A stretch of DNA of 64,000 nt from Spirochaetaceae bacterium (GTDB lineage: Bacteria; Spirochaetota; Spirochaetia; Treponematales; Rectinemataceae), in contig JANXYQ010000103.1 of NCBI GenBank assembly GCA_025355995.1, forward strand, positions 1 through 64,000, given 5' to 3'. The position numbers and the translations under genes were made by a program. Under the pieces are notes generated by a model. It did no database searches. It was not told where the DNA came from and was given only the letters and a program-made list of their open reading frames with translations. Positions 1 through 8,596 of this stretch are shown here, one piece after another; position 1 is the stretch's first letter; every line of letters starts with the position of its first letter.

Positions 1-1815
1 CACCAGATCAACATCATAGACACCCCCGGCCACGTGGACTTTACCGCCGAGGTGGAGCGGTCCCTGCGCGTCCTCGACGGCGCGGTCGCCGTCTTCTCGG
101 CGGTGGACGGGGTCGAACCCCAGTCCGAGACGGTCTGGCACCAGGCCGACCGCTACAGGGTCCCCCGCCTCGCCTTCGTCAACAAGATGGACCGCCTCGG
201 CGCCGACTTCGAGGCGGTGCTCGAGGATATGCGCAAGAAGCTCGGCGCGTCGCCGATCGCGATCATGCTGCCCCTCGGGCGCGAGGCCGCGTTCGAGGGA
301 GTCCTGGACCTCGTCGCCATGGAGGAGCTTCGCTTCGGCGGCGACGGCTCCGAGATCGCGCGCTCCCCCGTCGCCCCGGAGCGCATGGCCGAGGCCCGCG
401 CGGCCCGCGAGCTGCTGATCGACGCCCTCGCCTCCGCTTCCGACGAGATCACGGAGCTCTTCCTCGAGGGCAAGGACGTGCCGGCGGAGCTAATTCGCAG
501 GGAGCTGCGCTCCGCCTGCATCGCCCAGCGCCTCGTCCCCGCCCTCTGCGGCGCCTCGAGGCGCAACATCGGCGTCCAGCCGCTGATCGACGCGATAGTC
601 GACTACCTTCCCGCCCCCGACGAGGTGCCTCCGGCCAAGGCACACCACCTCAAGAAGGAGGAAGAGATCGAGGTGCCCTGCGACCCGGCGGGCAACCCCC
701 TGGGACTCGTGTTCAAGGTGCAGTACGACCGCGAGGCGGGCCCCCTGTGCTTCGTGCGCATGTACTCGGGGGTCCTGAAGAACGCCAGCACCGTCTACAA
801 CCAGAACAAGAAGAAGCGCGAGCGCATAACGCGGCTCCTGCGCATGCACGCCAACAAGTCCGAGCCCCTGGACGAGGTCGGGGCGGGCGACATAGCCGTG
901 ATAGTCGGGATGAAGTCGGCCCAGACCGGCGACACGATCGGCAGCGAGGGCTGGCCCCTGGTCCTGGAGAAGATGCACTTCCCCGAGCCGGTGATCATGG
1001 TCGCCATCGAGCCCAAGACCCTCTCCGACCGCGAGAAGCTCAAGGAGACCCTCGAGATACTCTCGAAGGAGGACCCGACCTTCACGACCCGCGACAACGA
1101 GGAGACCGGCCAGATCATCATCTCCGGCATGGGGGAGCTCCACCTGGAGGTCCTCGTCGCGCGCATAACGCGGGAATTCAAGGTGGCGGCCAAGCAGGGC
1201 AATCCCCAAGTCACCTACCGCGAGTCGATCACGAAGGCGGTGTCGCACACCGAGCGCTTCCACAAGGTCGTGGGCGGCAAGGACGTCGCGGCCGGCCTCT
1301 CGATCAAGGTCGAGCCCCTGGAGCGCGGCAGCGGGAACCGCTACTCGAAGCAGCTGCGCGCACCCCAGGTCCCCGACGAGGTCTTCGAGGCGATCGAGCG
1401 GGGCTTCAACTCGGCCTTCGGCTCGGGCATCCAGTTCGGCTACCCGGCGGTCGACGTGGGCGTGACCCTCGTCGGCATCGAGTACGACGAGCTCACCGCG
1501 ACGACCTTCGCCTTCGAGGCCTGCGCCAACATGGCCTTCGACGCGGCCTGCCGCGCCGCCGGCCCCGTCATGCTCGAGCCCGTGATGAAGGTGGACATCA
1601 CCTGCCCCAAGGACTTCCTCGGCGAGGCGATGAGCCTCGTCTCGCAGCGCGGCGGCCTCATACACGGCTCCGAGTCGAGGGCCGCGGCCGAGATGATCCA
1701 CGCCCAGGCGCCCCTGGTCGCGATGTTCGGCTTCACGACCAGCCTGCGCTCGGTGTCCCAGGGGCGCGCCTCGTTCAGCATGGAGTTTAGCCACTTCGAG
1801 CAGAAGCGGGGCTAA
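1..1815 (+). CDS. Elongation factor G, spirochaetal EF-G2 type (5' partial)
   Basis: Translational GTPase acting on the ribosome. The reading frame is already open at base 1, so the first roughly 85 residues (the G1 P-loop and switch I) lie outside the window. Visible are the G3 motif DTPGHVDF near the start, G4 NKMD at about visible residue 61, then domains II to V, ending GRASFSMEFSHFEQKRG. Phrases such as ERSLRVLDG, FSAVDGV, NIGVQPLIDAIVDYLP and FKVQYDREAG resemble, from memory, the second spirochaetal EF-G (Borrelia fus-2) more than the canonical one. That paralogue group is known for ribosome recycling rather than translocation. The paralogue assignment is inference; membership in the EF-G family is certain. 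An AhpD-like gene follows after 16 bases. Confidence 0.95.
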   Translation, partial: HQINIIDTPGHVDFTAEVERSLRVLDGAVAVFSAVDGVEPQSETVWHQADRYRVPRLAFVNKMDRLGADFEAVLEDMRKKLGASPIAIMLPLGREAAFEGVLDLVAMEELRFGGDGSEIARSPVAPERMAEARAARELLIDALASASDEITELFLEGKDVPAELIRRELRSACIAQRLVPALCGASRRNIGVQPLIDAIVDYLPAPDEVPPAKAHHLKKEEEIEVPCDPAGNPLGLVFKVQYDREAGPLCFVRMYSGVLKNASTVYNQNKKKRERITRLLRMHANKSEPLDEVGAGDIAVIVGMKSAQTGDTIGSEGWPLVLEKMHFPEPVIMVAIEPKTLSDREKLKETLEILSKEDPTFTTRDNEETGQIIISGMGELHLEVLVARITREFKVAAKQGNPQVTYRESITKAVSHTERFHKVVGGKDVAAGLSIKVEPLERGSGNRYSKQLRAPQVPDEVFEAIERGFNSAFGSGIQFGYPAVDVGVTLVGIEYDELTATTFAFEACANMAFDAACRAAGPVMLEPVMKVDITCPKDFLGEAMSLVSQRGGLIHGSESRAAAEMIHAQAPLVAMFGFTTSLRSVSQGRASFSMEFSHFEQKRG

Positions 1816-1831
1816 GGTCGAAGGAGGGTCC

Positions 1832-2146
1832 ATGGACAAGCGAAGGGAGAACTGGCTTTACTTCCGGGAGAGGCACCCCAAGGCGAACGCCGCATTCGAG
1901 GACTTCGGCAAGGCCATCAGCGAGGACGGCCCCCTCGCCGAGCGGGAGAGGGAGCTGATCAAGGTGGCCGTCGCCGCGGCCTCCCAGTACGACTACGCCC
2001 TGCGCTCCCATCTCGAGAGGGCGCGCGACTGCGGCTGCACGCCCCAGGAGATCGAGCAGGCGATCCTGCTGATCGCGACGACCGCCGGATTCCCGCGCAT
2101 GATGGCCGCGCTCATGATCATGCGGGAGGAGCAGGCGGCGGAATAG
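1832..2146 (+). CDS. AhpD-like / carboxymuconolactone decarboxylase family protein
   Basis: A 104-residue all-helical protein of the AhpD/CMD fold. The family core is visible as ERERELIKVAVAAASQYDYA, then RSHLERARDCG and an alanine-rich C-terminal helix. The CxxC redox pair of true AhpD peroxidase partners is absent: the equivalent stretch reads SQYDYALRSH, so only the histidine remains and thiol peroxidase activity is unlikely. It has a clear Shine-Dalgarno (AAGGAGG) before the ATG and sits 16 bases behind the EF-G gene, so it is probably cotranscribed. Its 3' end overlaps the convergent MocR gene by 29 bases. Substrate unknown. Confidence 0.85.
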   Translation: MDKRRENWLYFRERHPKANAAFEDFGKAISEDGPLAERERELIKVAVAAASQYDYALRSHLERARDCGCTPQEIEQAILLIATTAGFPRMMAALMIMREEQAAE

Positions 2147-3608
2147 CCGCTGCCGGCCGCGCCGACGCCAGCTCGCCGAGGCGGCGCACGGAGCATTCGA
2201 TCTCGCCTCCGGCCAGGCTCCCGTTCAGGCGAAAGAATCCGCGGAAATCCCCCGAGGCCGTGAAGATCGAGCCCGGCGCGAAGAGGATGCCCTCCCGTAG
2301 GGCGGCCTCGAACAGCAGGTCGGCGTCCATGCCGGCCGGGAGCTCCGCCCAGACGAGGATACCCCCCGCGGAGCGCGACACTTTGGTTCCCTCCGGAAAG
2401 CCCTCGGCGACGAGATCGCGCATCGCGCCTACCCTGGACGCGATCGCGGCGCGCAGCCGCCTCATGTGTCGGGCCGAGCCGTCGGCTAGGAAGCGGGCGG
2501 CAGCTGCCTGCGTGAGGCCTACCCCCGCCAGGTTCATCGCCGGCTTCTGCCGCTCGACGCGGTCCGCAAAGCGCCCGCTCGCCATCCAGCCCAGTCTTAG
2601 GCCGGCTCCCAGGGTTTTCGTGAAGGACGAGCAGTAGATGACGCCACCCGACCGGTCGTAGGCCTTGCAGGCTGGGGGCCTGGAGGCTGACCAGGAAAGG
2701 TAGCCATGGGCGTCGTCCTCTATGAGGGGTATGCCCGCGCCGTCGAGAAGCCTCACGAGCTCCCGCTTCGCCGCGTCGGGCATGGTGGCTCCCGAAGGGT
2801 TCGACAGGGTGGGCGACAGCAGGCAGGCCGAGGGGGAATGGTGGGCGATGGCGAAGCGGAGAACGTCCTGGCTCAAGCCCTCGCGGGGATCCGATGGAAT
2901 CTCGAGGCTCTTAAGGCCCAGCTCCCGCAGCACTTCGAAGAAGCTGAAATAGGCCGGCGACTCCACGGCGACGACGTCGCCTCGGCGGCAGGTGGCGCCG
3001 AGCGCCAGGTAGACCGCCTCGCTGCAGCCGTTCGTCACCAGGATACCGTCGGCCGGTACCGAGATCCCGGCTTCGGCCTGGAGCCGCGCGATCTGCCGGC
3101 GAAGCTCGCGGTCGCCCGCGCCGACGCAGAGGTCGAGCATCCGCTCGCCGTCGCGCCGCATGAGCTCGGCCATAATGGATCCCAGCTGGGCGCGGGGCAG
3201 GAGGTCGGGAGAGGTCAGGGCGAGGCCCATGGCGGCCGCCTGGGGCGAGGCGCTGCGGTCCCGTATCTCGCCGTAGATCTTGCAGAAGGGCAGCTCGGCC
3301 GGCGAGAGCCGCAAGGGAGCGGAGCTTCCCTCGGGCTCCCCGGGCGGTTCCCTTCGGACGAAGTAACCGGATTTGGGGCGGCAATCGATATATCGCCGGC
3401 GCTCGAGGAGGTCGTAAGCCTGGCGGACGGTGTTTACCGAGACTTCGAGGGATTCGCTTAGGCTCCGGATCGAGGGCAGCCGATCGCCGATGGAGTAGCC
3501 GCCCTGGGCGATGCGCGCGACGACCCACTCGGCGACTCCCGAATAGAGGGTGGACGAGCCTTCCCTGAGCTGACTGCGGCCGATCGGCCTTGCTGGCATG
3601 CCATCCAT
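2118..3608 (-). CDS. MocR/PdxR-family transcriptional regulator with aminotransferase domain
   Basis: A 496-residue fusion of an N-terminal GntR winged helix (about residues 20-95; GDRLPSIRSLSESLEVS then TVRQAYDLLERRRY) to a fold-type I aminotransferase domain. The PLP-binding lysine is in SSFTKTLGAGLRLGW. In this family the C-terminal domain binds PLP or an amino-acid-derived ligand and controls DNA binding; true catalysis is rarely shown. It is divergent from a LysE-type exporter 164 bases away, the usual arrangement for a regulator and its target. The ATG at 3608 has no strong Shine-Dalgarno, and an in-frame ATG lies nine bases downstream. Confidence 0.92.
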   Translation of the reverse strand: MDGMPARPIGRSQLREGSSTLYSGVAEWVVARIAQGGYSIGDRLPSIRSLSESLEVSVNTVRQAYDLLERRRYIDCRPKSGYFVRREPPGEPEGSSAPLRLSPAELPFCKIYGEIRDRSASPQAAAMGLALTSPDLLPRAQLGSIMAELMRRDGERMLDLCVGAGDRELRRQIARLQAEAGISVPADGILVTNGCSEAVYLALGATCRRGDVVAVESPAYFSFFEVLRELGLKSLEIPSDPREGLSQDVLRFAIAHHSPSACLLSPTLSNPSGATMPDAAKRELVRLLDGAGIPLIEDDAHGYLSWSASRPPACKAYDRSGGVIYCSSFTKTLGAGLRLGWMASGRFADRVERQKPAMNLAGVGLTQAAAARFLADGSARHMRRLRAAIASRVGAMRDLVAEGFPEGTKVSRSAGGILVWAELPAGMDADLLFEAALREGILFAPGSIFTASGDFRGFFRLNGSLAGGEIECSVRRLGELASARPAAAIPPPAPPA

Positions 3609-3627
3609 GGAAGTAAATTACCACGAG

Positions 3628-3650
3628 AAGGTTCTGTGAGTAAGGTACAG
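3628..3650. promoter_or_regulatory. Candidate MocR operator (direct repeat)
   Basis: Two nine-base copies, AAGGTTCTG and AAGGTACAG, start 14 bases apart and match at seven of nine positions. They lie 20-42 bases upstream of the MocR start in the MocR/LysE intergenic region. MocR proteins are known to bind short direct repeats near their own promoters. The assignment rests on position and repeat form only. Confidence 0.35.
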
Positions 3651-3772
3651 AAAGACCGTGGAGGATAGGCACAGATGCCAAGAATTCGTCGCCTGGTCGT
3701 TCGATAAATCAGGAAGTACGTCTTTTCGAGGCGCGCGGATTTCAACACACTAGACGTAGGGAGAACCTTCGC

Positions 3773-4387
3773 ATGAACCAACTCGTCCTGCCCTGTCTGA
3801 GCTACGCCTTGCTCATGACCTTCACGCCGGGGCCGAACAACGTGTCGTCTTCTGCGCTCGGCCTTAGGGAGGGCTATCGCGGAAGCCTTCCCTACCTGCT
3901 CGGCATCACGTCGGGCTTCCTGGTGATCATGCTCGGCGGCGGAATCTTCACCGAATTCCTCACCAAGAACTACGCCGCGATCTCGCCCTTGCTAAAATGG
4001 GTAGGCGTCCTGTACATGGCCTACCTGGCGATCTCGCTCTTCTTCCACTCGCCGAAAAAGAAGGACGATAAAGGCCAGAGCCGCCGCCGGGGCGTCCTCG
4101 GCGAGGGCTTCGTCGCGGGCATCCTCCTGCAATTCGTCAACCCCAAGGGGATCCTCTACGGCGTGACCATCTACACGTCGTTCGCCCCGATACTCACCGG
4201 CAGCCTCGGCCGGACCCTAGCCTCGGCCTCTCTCCTCACGGCGATCGGCTTCGCCGCGGTCTCGACCTGGTGCCTGATCGGGAGCGCCCTCGCGCGGCTC
4301 TTCGCCAAGGACTCGTTCCGGCTGGCCTTCAACATCGTCATGGCCCTGCTGCTGGCCTACTCGGCGCTGTCGATAGCCCTGCACTAA
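3773..4387 (+). CDS. LysE/RhtB-family amino acid exporter
   Basis: A 204-residue inner-membrane protein with about six hydrophobic helices. The family signature is at the N-terminus (FTPGPNN at residues 17-23, followed by ALGLREG). LysE/RhtB proteins export amino acids or derivatives by proton exchange. A short basic loop (PKKKDDKGQSRRR) separates the third and fourth helices. AGGGAG precedes the ATG. The gene is divergent from a MocR-type regulator, which suggests induction by an amino acid or PLP-related signal. The substrate cannot be read from the sequence. Confidence 0.92.
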   Translation: MNQLVLPCLSYALLMTFTPGPNNVSSSALGLREGYRGSLPYLLGITSGFLVIMLGGGIFTEFLTKNYAAISPLLKWVGVLYMAYLAISLFFHSPKKKDDKGQSRRRGVLGEGFVAGILLQFVNPKGILYGVTIYTSFAPILTGSLGRTLASASLLTAIGFAAVSTWCLIGSALARLFAKDSFRLAFNIVMALLLAYSALSIALH

Positions 4388-4432
4388 AAAGCCGCGGATG
4401 ACGAGAAGGGCGGCGCAGGTCATACTCTCGCC

Positions 4433-5623
4433 ATGAAACTCCTCCCTCGCCCCGCCCTCGCCCTCCTCCTGGCGATCGCCGCCTCCTTCCCGGCCTCCGC
4501 CGAAGCCCCGGTCAGGCCGACGATCTCGGTACTCGACTTCGCCAACCGCAGCGGCAGGGCCGACTACGACTGGCTCGCCCGCGGCCTCGCCGACATGCTC
4601 TCGACCGACCTCGCCGCTTCGGGCAAGCTCGCCCTCGTCGAGCGCCGCGACCTGGAAAAGGTGCTGCGCGAGCAGGAGCTTGGGCTCTCCGGCGCCGTAG
4701 ACGAGGCCTCCGCGCCGCGGATAGGCCGGCTGGCCGGCGCCTCGCGGATAGCGCTCGGCGGCTTCGTCGTGAGCGCCGGCATCCTGCGCATCGACGCGAA
4801 GGTGATCGACAGCGAGACGGGCGCCTTCGCTGCCGTGGCGAGCGCGCAAGGGGGGGAAGCCCGGGCCCTCTCCCTCGAGGCCGAGCTCGCGCGCAAGCTC
4901 ATGGCCGCCCTCGGCCTCGGCACCCCTCCCGACGCGGGCACGAGCTCGCTCGAGGCCGCGAAGGCCTACTACGCCGGGCTCATCCTCTTCGACTCGGGGC
5001 GCTACGACGAGGCCGTCGCCCTTTTCAAGGCCGCGACGGAGCGCGATCCGCTCTACGCCAAGCCCCGCGCCGGCATCGAGGAGTCCTACAAGTTCCTCAA
5101 GGACTTCAAGCGGCAGAGGCAGGTCAGGGAAATGAACGCCCTCATCTCGGACATCGACGCGCTCAAGGCCAGGCTCGCGGCGCCGATCTTCATGACCTTC
5201 GCCGCCGCGCTGACCGACCCCGCCGCCTTCGGCTACGCCGACGCGGCGGCCGTCTCGGCCGCCTACCAGGCGCGCCCCGCGCTCTGGAGCGGGGAGACCC
5301 CCGTCCAGGCGATGTGGAACCTGCAGAACCTCTACATGGAGCTCGGCGACAAGGGCATCGAGCAGTCCGAGGACGAGCTCCTGAAGGCGCGCTGCGAGGA
5401 CGAGATCGCGGCGATCGCGCGCGTCGCGGAGACGCGTTACCCGAAAGACCCCTTCCTCCCCGAGACCCTCTACATGGAGCTCTTCGGCCTGCGAGAAAGG
5501 GCCGACTGGGGCGCGTTGAAGGCGGCCTGCGAGCGGCTCATGACCCAGTGGCCCGATTATCGGATGATGTGGGCTATCGAGGACATGTACGAGGGGGCCC
5601 TCAAGGGACTCGAGGGTAAATAA
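4433..5623 (+). CDS. CsgG/FlgT-like exported protein with TPR region
   Basis: A 396-residue protein with a signal peptide (residues 1-24, cleavage after PASAEA). Residues about 28-155 resemble the CsgG-type ABD: VLDFANRSG, GLADMLSTDL, LALVERRDLEKVLREQELGLSG, ASRIALGGFV. A helical stretch with a TPR-like unit follows (YYAGLILFDSGRYDEAVALF, about residues 180-210). Such proteins are common in spirochaetes and are thought to act in the periplasm or at the outer membrane, often in lipoprotein or secretion assembly. There is no lipobox cysteine, so it is not a lipoprotein like CsgG itself. It probably forms a single-gene unit. Exact role unknown. Confidence 0.75.
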   Translation: MKLLPRPALALLLAIAASFPASAEAPVRPTISVLDFANRSGRADYDWLARGLADMLSTDLAASGKLALVERRDLEKVLREQELGLSGAVDEASAPRIGRLAGASRIALGGFVVSAGILRIDAKVIDSETGAFAAVASAQGGEARALSLEAELARKLMAALGLGTPPDAGTSSLEAAKAYYAGLILFDSGRYDEAVALFKAATERDPLYAKPRAGIEESYKFLKDFKRQRQVREMNALISDIDALKARLAAPIFMTFAAALTDPAAFGYADAAAVSAAYQARPALWSGETPVQAMWNLQNLYMELGDKGIEQSEDELLKARCEDEIAAIARVAETRYPKDPFLPETLYMELFGLRERADWGALKAACERLMTQWPDYRMMWAIEDMYEGALKGLEGK

Positions 5624-5627
5624 AAAC

Positions 5628-5656
5628 TTGCCGGCTACTCGAATTGCCCCTATAAT
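5628..5656 (+). promoter_or_regulatory. Sigma-70-type promoter of the TRAP operon
   Basis: TTGCCG and TATAAT are separated by exactly 17 bases, immediately after the CsgG-like gene. Transcription would start near 5663, giving a leader of about 64 bases before the TTG start of dctP. Confidence 0.6.
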
Positions 5657-5726
5657 GCCCCAGAAATGGAACGCTGTTTCACAATGGCTCTAGTCGTCCG
5701 GACAGCGCCCATTCAAGGGGGAAACG

Positions 5727-6707
5727 TTGAAAAGACTCGCGTTCCTAGTACTATTCGCCGTGGCAGGCTCCTTCCTATCCGCCGCCGGCAACGCGATCGA
5801 GCTGAAATTCGGCCACTACCTGGTCGAGACCCATCCGGCCCACATCGCCGCCCAGGCCTTCGCCGACGCGGTGGCCGCCAGGACGGGCGGGCAGATCAAG
5901 ATCACGATCTACCCGAACAGCAAGCTCGGCAGCACCCAGGAGCAGCTGGAGCAGGTGACTCTCGGCGCCCTAGACCTCGTCATTCCCACCGAGCCGGCGA
6001 TCGCGAAATACGCCAATAAATTCAACCTCGTAGGGGCGCCCTTCGCGTTCAAGGACTACGCCGCGACCGACAAATTCTTCGCCGGCGATTTCATCAAATG
6101 GGTGACCCCGGACCTCGAGAAGGCCGGCCTGACCTACCTGGCCCGCTGGGAATACGGCTTCCGCACCTACACCTCCTCCAAGCGGCAGATCAACACGCCG
6201 GCGGATTTCAAGGGACTGAAAATTCGCACGCCGCCTGATTTCGTGAACCAGGAGACGGTCAAGGCCCTGGGCGGCATGGCCCAGACCATCGCCTTCGCCG
6301 AGCTCCCCATGGCCCTCAAGCAGGGCGTCGTCGACGGGCAGGAGAATCCGATCGCGACCATCTACTCGAACAAGATGTGGGAGACCCAGAAGTACCTGTC
6401 GATGCTCAACTACACCTACAACTCGACCCACCTCCTCATGAACAAGGCCAAGTTCGACAGCCTCACGCCCGCCCAGCAGCAGATCCTCCTCGAGGAGGCC
6501 AAGAAGGCCGGGCTCGCGATGCAGAAATCGGTCCGGAGCCAGGAAGCCTCCCAGATCGAGGAGATGAGGAAGAACGGCATGGAAGTCGCCTATCCGGATA
6601 CGGCTCCTTTCAAGGCCGCCGCCGCGCCGGTGTACGACGCCCTCAAGGCGCAGGTCGGCGACGCGGTCTTCGCGACCTACATGGACCTGCTGAACAAGAG
6701 CAAGTAG
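5727..6707 (+). CDS. TRAP transporter solute-binding protein (DctP family)
   Basis: Periplasmic binding subunit of a tripartite ATP-independent transporter, 326 residues with a signal peptide (residues 1-23). The family pattern is clear: FGHYLVETHPAH near the mature N-terminus, EQLEQVTLGALDLV, LKIRTPP (residues about 168-174) with the arginine that usually contacts a carboxylate, and LPMALKQGVVDGQENP. It starts at TTG, with AGGGGGA upstream; there is no in-frame ATG at the signal peptide. It heads an operon with dctM and dctQ. The ligand is probably an organic acid, judging from the conserved arginine, but it cannot be identified further. Confidence 0.95.
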   Translation: MKRLAFLVLFAVAGSFLSAAGNAIELKFGHYLVETHPAHIAAQAFADAVAARTGGQIKITIYPNSKLGSTQEQLEQVTLGALDLVIPTEPAIAKYANKFNLVGAPFAFKDYAATDKFFAGDFIKWVTPDLEKAGLTYLARWEYGFRTYTSSKRQINTPADFKGLKIRTPPDFVNQETVKALGGMAQTIAFAELPMALKQGVVDGQENPIATIYSNKMWETQKYLSMLNYTYNSTHLLMNKAKFDSLTPAQQQILLEEAKKAGLAMQKSVRSQEASQIEEMRKNGMEVAYPDTAPFKAAAAPVYDALKAQVGDAVFATYMDLLNKSK

Positions 6708-6750
6708 CCCTTCCAGCGAAGGCTCGGGCTAAAGGCAGACGGAGAATAAA

Positions 6751-8040
6751 ATGCTCACTTTGTCCATTTTCGCGGTCCTCCTCGCGTTCATCATGATCGA
6801 CCTGCCGATCGTGGTCGCGATCGCGTTGACCGCCGTCCTGTTCTTCGTCGGCCTCGGTCAGGGCAGTTTCCTCGCCATGCTGCCGCAGAGGATGTACTCG
6901 GGCACGACGGGCTTCGTCCTGCTCGCCGTGCCCTTCTTCATCCTCGCCGGCAACCTCATGAATACCGGAGGCATCACCTCCCGCATCTTCCGCTTCGCGA
7001 AGGCCCTCGTGGGCCACGTCCCCGGCGGCCTCGGCCAGGTCTCGGTCATATCCTCGATGATCTTCTCGGGCATGTCGGGCTCGGCCGTGGCCGACGCCGC
7101 CGGCCTCGGGCAGATCCAGCACAAGGCTATGGTCGACAACGGCTACAAGCCGAACATCTCGGCGGCCATTGTCGCCTCCTCCTCGACCATCGGGCCGGTG
7201 ATCCCGCCATCGATCCCCTTCGTCCTCTACGGCGCGCTCACGGGCGTCTCGGTAGCCCGCCTCTTCATGGCCGGCTTCTTGCCCGGCGTCCTCATGGGGC
7301 TCGCGATGATGCTGGCGATAGCCGTCATGGCGAAGCCCCGCGGCTTCCCCCGCTCGCCGCGCGCGAGCCTGAGAGAGGTGGCCGTCAGCCTCAAGGAGGC
7401 CCTCCTCCCCCTCCTCGCCCCCGTGATCATCATCGGGGGAATCATGACCGGGATCTTCACGCCGACGGAGGCCTCCGTCGTGGTCTGCCTCTACGCGATC
7501 GCCCTGGGCTTCCTCTACAAGGACCTGAAGCTCAGGGACCTGCCCGAGATTTTCTGGAAATCGATCAAGCAGAGCTCCGCCCTCCTCTTCATAATGGCGG
7601 CGGCGAACTTCTTCGGCTGGATGACCATGTACCAGAGGATCCCGGACGACATCATCGCGAGCCTCACGAGCATCAGCGCCTCCGCCTCGGGCGTGACCTG
7701 GATTATAATCGGCATCGTCCTGATCCTCGGCTGCTTCCTCGAGGGCAACGCGATCTTCTTCATCACCATCCCCATCTTCCTCCCCATCATAAGCCGATAC
7801 GGCCTGGATCCCATCAACTTCGGCGTGGTCATGACCCTGCTGATCATGATCGGCAACTTGACCCCGCCGGTCGGCATGTGCCTCTTCGCCGTGTCGAGCT
7901 TCAGCAAGGTGAGCGTCATGGACCTGGCGAAGGAGTGCTGGCCCTACCTCGTCGGCATCCTTTTCGTGACAGTGCTGATAGCCTTCGTGCCGGAGATCGC
8001 CACCTGGTTGCCCAACCTGCTCATGGGCAAAGGCTCCTGA
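6751..8040 (+). CDS. TRAP transporter large permease (DctM family)
   Basis: A 429-residue inner-membrane protein with about 12 hydrophobic segments, the ion-coupled translocation subunit of the TRAP system. Family motifs are present: IFSGMSGSAVADAAGLG, NISAAIVASSSTIGPVIPPSIP and GNLTPPVGMCLF. GGAG precedes the ATG. It comes before the small permease dctQ, whereas many TRAP operons run P-Q-M. Sodium-driven import is typical of the family. Confidence 0.96.
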   Translation: MLTLSIFAVLLAFIMIDLPIVVAIALTAVLFFVGLGQGSFLAMLPQRMYSGTTGFVLLAVPFFILAGNLMNTGGITSRIFRFAKALVGHVPGGLGQVSVISSMIFSGMSGSAVADAAGLGQIQHKAMVDNGYKPNISAAIVASSSTIGPVIPPSIPFVLYGALTGVSVARLFMAGFLPGVLMGLAMMLAIAVMAKPRGFPRSPRASLREVAVSLKEALLPLLAPVIIIGGIMTGIFTPTEASVVVCLYAIALGFLYKDLKLRDLPEIFWKSIKQSSALLFIMAAANFFGWMTMYQRIPDDIIASLTSISASASGVTWIIIGIVLILGCFLEGNAIFFITIPIFLPIISRYGLDPINFGVVMTLLIMIGNLTPPVGMCLFAVSSFSKVSVMDLAKECWPYLVGILFVTVLIAFVPEIATWLPNLLMGKGS

Positions 8041-8050
8041 GGAGGCCGAG

Positions 8051-8587
8051 ATGAAGAAACTGATTCGCGCCTTGGGCAAGGTCGACGCCGTCGTCACTGC
8101 CGTCCTGAAATGGCTCACGATCGCATTCTTCCTCGCGATCGCAGTGATAGTCACGGCGACCATACTGCTGCGCATATTCCCCTTCACCTCGCTCCACTGG
8201 ACGGACGAGATAGTGGAGCTGTGCTTCGCCGGCCTCGTGTTCTTCGGGTCGGCGGGAGTCTGGATGGTCAAAGGCCATTTCAGCGTCGGCGACTGGATCG
8301 GCAAATTCGCCAAGGGCGAGAGGGGAAAAAACGGCTATCGCCTCCTCCTCGAGCTCATCACCCTCGGTTTCGCGATCGTCTTCTTCAAATATTCGCTCAG
8401 CCTCGCGCTGAGGGCCAGGGAAGCCACCTCCGTCTTCCAGATCCCGAAAAAGCTCATCTACTCGTGCATGCCTATCAGCTCCCTGATAATGATCGCCTAT
8501 TCGCTCATTTTCGTCGTTCGGGGCATCATCGGGACGATACGCCCCGAGGCATTGAAGGAACTGGAACCGAAGGCGGATATCGACTAG
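8051..8587 (+). CDS. TRAP transporter small permease (DctQ family)
   Basis: A 178-residue four-helix membrane protein that pairs with the large permease. Typical DctQ features are the early tryptophan after helix one (LHWTDEIVELCFAGLVFFGSA), then WMVKGHFSVGD and a conserved glycine-rich turn. A strong Shine-Dalgarno (GAGGAGG) lies in the ten bases after dctM, so the two are translated from one message. It is the last TRAP gene; an MFS carrier follows nine bases later. Confidence 0.94.
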   Translation: MKKLIRALGKVDAVVTAVLKWLTIAFFLAIAVIVTATILLRIFPFTSLHWTDEIVELCFAGLVFFGSAGVWMVKGHFSVGDWIGKFAKGERGKNGYRLLLELITLGFAIVFFKYSLSLALRAREATSVFQIPKKLIYSCMPISSLIMIAYSLIFVVRGIIGTIRPEALKELEPKADID

Positions 8588-8596
8588 ACTAGGCGC

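Noticed and set aside
3609-3772. Riboswitch in the MocR/LysE intergenic region
   Set aside because: Only short repeats and no nested stems or terminator were seen; a protein operator explains the sequence better.
6643-8313. Long minus-strand open frame opposite the TRAP permease genes
   Set aside because: The translation is rich in D, H, G and E with no domain pattern, and the plus strand carries clear DctM and DctQ motifs. It is an antisense artefact of high GC.
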